From Trichobilharzia szidati (taxonomy: Eukaryota > Platyhelminthes > Trematoda > Strigeidida > Schistosomatidae): a DNA stretch of 64,000 nucleotides. The position numbers and the translations under genes are program-made. The notes under the pieces were generated by a model, which was given only the letters and a program-made list of their open reading frames with translations, was not told the origin of the DNA and ran no database searches. This document shows, piece after piece, positions 62,961 through 64,000 of the stretch (positions are counted from its first letter, which is position 1; every line of letters starts with the position of its first letter). The DNA lies in NCBI GenBank assembly GCA_944472155.2, contig OX235275.1, positions 25,286,865 to 25,350,864 on the forward strand, written 5' to 3'.

Positions 62961-63204
62961 TTATTTTCTTCATGAAATTAAAGGCCTCACAGGGGGCTCC
63001 TAGTTTGTGTATTTTAACTTGTTTATATAATTTCTGAATACTAGTTGAGAGGTATAAGCTGAATGTGCCTGCGCTCTCTCTTTCTCTGTGTTGGAACTCG
63101 AATCCCATCAGCACCTAAAAGCGTTACTCATCATATTACTGGACTATAAGAATCACCTCACTTGTACAGGGGTTATACATTTTGGACTAAGACATTGTCA
63201 AGTC
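62961..63204. other. PLE UTR tail or RT-derived fragment and unassigned DNA
   Basis: The minus-strand frame 63114-62857 (85 aa) contains STSIQKLYKQVKIHKLGAPC, which resembles the RT N-terminal region of PLEs (a K-H-K-xG-xP-x-R pattern). It may be a small PLE RT fragment in reverse. Confidence 0.4.
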
Positions 63205-63442
63205 ATTCGTCGGTGGCATAGCGGTTAGGACGCTCGCCGACCATGTACATGGTCCGGGGTTCGATTCCCACGGCCGACGTACTCCTTTACCACACTAAGC
63301 TAGAAATAATGCTGGTGAAGAGGAAAGGTTGGACATGAGGTGGCTAGCAACCCCATCTTGTAAAATAAACACTGCTATAGAAACTTCAAGCCACAAGCTT
63401 GAAGCCGCCTATGTTCCACTGGGGAATGTGAAGGAAAAAAAT
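63205..63442 (+). repeat. SINE-B, sense copy
   Basis: CGTCGGTGGCATAGCGGTTA (A-box region) at 63209, GGTCCGGGGTTCGATTCCCA (B-box) at 63250, GGCTAGCAACCCC, and the RTE-like tail CTTGAAGCCGCCTATGTTCC at 63398. The cleanest SINE-B in the window. Confidence 0.85.
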
Positions 63443-63954
63443 CATTCGTCATAACAGCCAACATGTCAGCGGTAGTTAAACAATTTCGACACGCTTGCTA
63501 CACAATCGATCAATCACTTAATTAATCCGTCAGATCAGTGAGAAGAAAATTCAATATGACCATATCATTACACTATTTAGCCTTTTTTGTGTGTGAGAGA
63601 AAAAAAGAACGCAGTTTCACTTGTGCTTACTCACGCCAAATGATCATTAATCAAAGATAATTTAAATTTTTAATTAAGTGACGAATGGAATAAAGGAACA
63701 GATAAAGAAATAGATTAGGTTAGATTAGATCTCGTAGACGTAGTAATTTATCCACTGAAAAGAATTTTAAAAACTACTGAGTACTATTCACTTTGATAGA
63801 CTAAAATATCGATGAGAAATGATGAATGAGATAGTGGGTGTTAAAGTAAAAGCGTTAATAGAAGTGGTAATAGAAAACTCACCCACTCATACGCCTCCCT
63901 TTGCACTCATGCATAATACTCATTGTCCATTCATTATGCATCAAATAGTTTCCT
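63443..63954. other. Unassigned AT-rich stretch
   Basis: No gene or element recognised. Confidence 0.4.
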
Positions 63955-64000
63955 TACTATTATTATTATTACTGTTTCCTTTAATTCCTAGAGGAACATA
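63955..64000 (-). mobile_element. RTE 3' end entering the window edge
   Basis: CTATTATTATTATTACTG followed by TTTCCTTTAATTCCTAGAGG is the complement of the RTE family 1 terminus and (AAT)n tail. The body lies outside the window. Confidence 0.7.

Overview
The window looks like transposon-rich nuclear DNA of a parasitic flatworm, most likely a digenean trematode and probably a schistosomatid. The reasons are a pair of SMalpha-like tRNA-derived elements with a recognisable hammerhead core, many RTE/SR2-like LINE copies ending in (AAT)n, many Penelope-like elements (PLEs) with GIY-YIG domains, and CR1-like LINE and solo-LTR remnants. I see no intact host gene, rRNA, functional tRNA or CRISPR array. 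Almost every coding-looking stretch is a decayed piece of a retroelement, usually broken by stops, frameshifts or nested insertions. Species assignment is inference from element families only.

Layout. 1-9000: SINE clusters, a PLE whose middle is replaced by an RTE (1275-3243), a second PLE end, inverted SINE pairs and a CR1-like LINE end (minus strand). 9000-16550: low-complexity DNA, two PLE remnants, a twin-primed SINE and an RTE end. 16550-24450: a palindromic PLE junction, a Merlin-type transposase remnant, RTE ends and a solo LTR inside an RTE. 24450-36450: mostly RTE copies with nested SINEs, an unidentified gag-like/transmembrane region (32105-32905), a PLE GIY-YIG end and a target-site-duplication-bounded inverted SINE pair. 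36450-50010: a second solo LTR, an inverted SMalpha-like pair, a chain of PLEs (37640-42290), microsatellites, RTEs, and a PLE with about 160-bp inverted terminal repeats. 50010-64000: SINE inverted pairs, a PLE split by an internal RTE fragment, abutting PLEs, a long RTE, tandem minus-strand PLEs with a SINE sitting in the YVDD catalytic codons, another PLE, and SINE/RTE ends at the right edge.

Four SINE-like families are named here for convenience. SINE-A is the dominant family; its tRNA-like head is followed by a hammerhead-like core. SINE-B has a tRNA-like head and a 3' tail matching the RTE 3' end. SINE-C has a tRNA-like head with a perfect acceptor stem and no hammerhead seen. SINE-D has a tRNA-like head and the cleanest hammerhead core. 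SMalpha-like copies are also present. PLE copies are grouped loosely as A-E.

The most interesting theme is that SINE-A, SINE-D, SMalpha-like copies and several PLE 3' regions carry the same compact hammerhead layout (CTGANGA, stem II, GAAA, very short stem III, cleavage triplet). The SINE-A and PLE copies also share an unusual tail-out, head-to-head inverted architecture, in two clear SINE cases bounded by a single target-site duplication. This suggests, as inference, that PLE machinery mobilises the hammerhead SINEs, while SINE-B uses the RTE.
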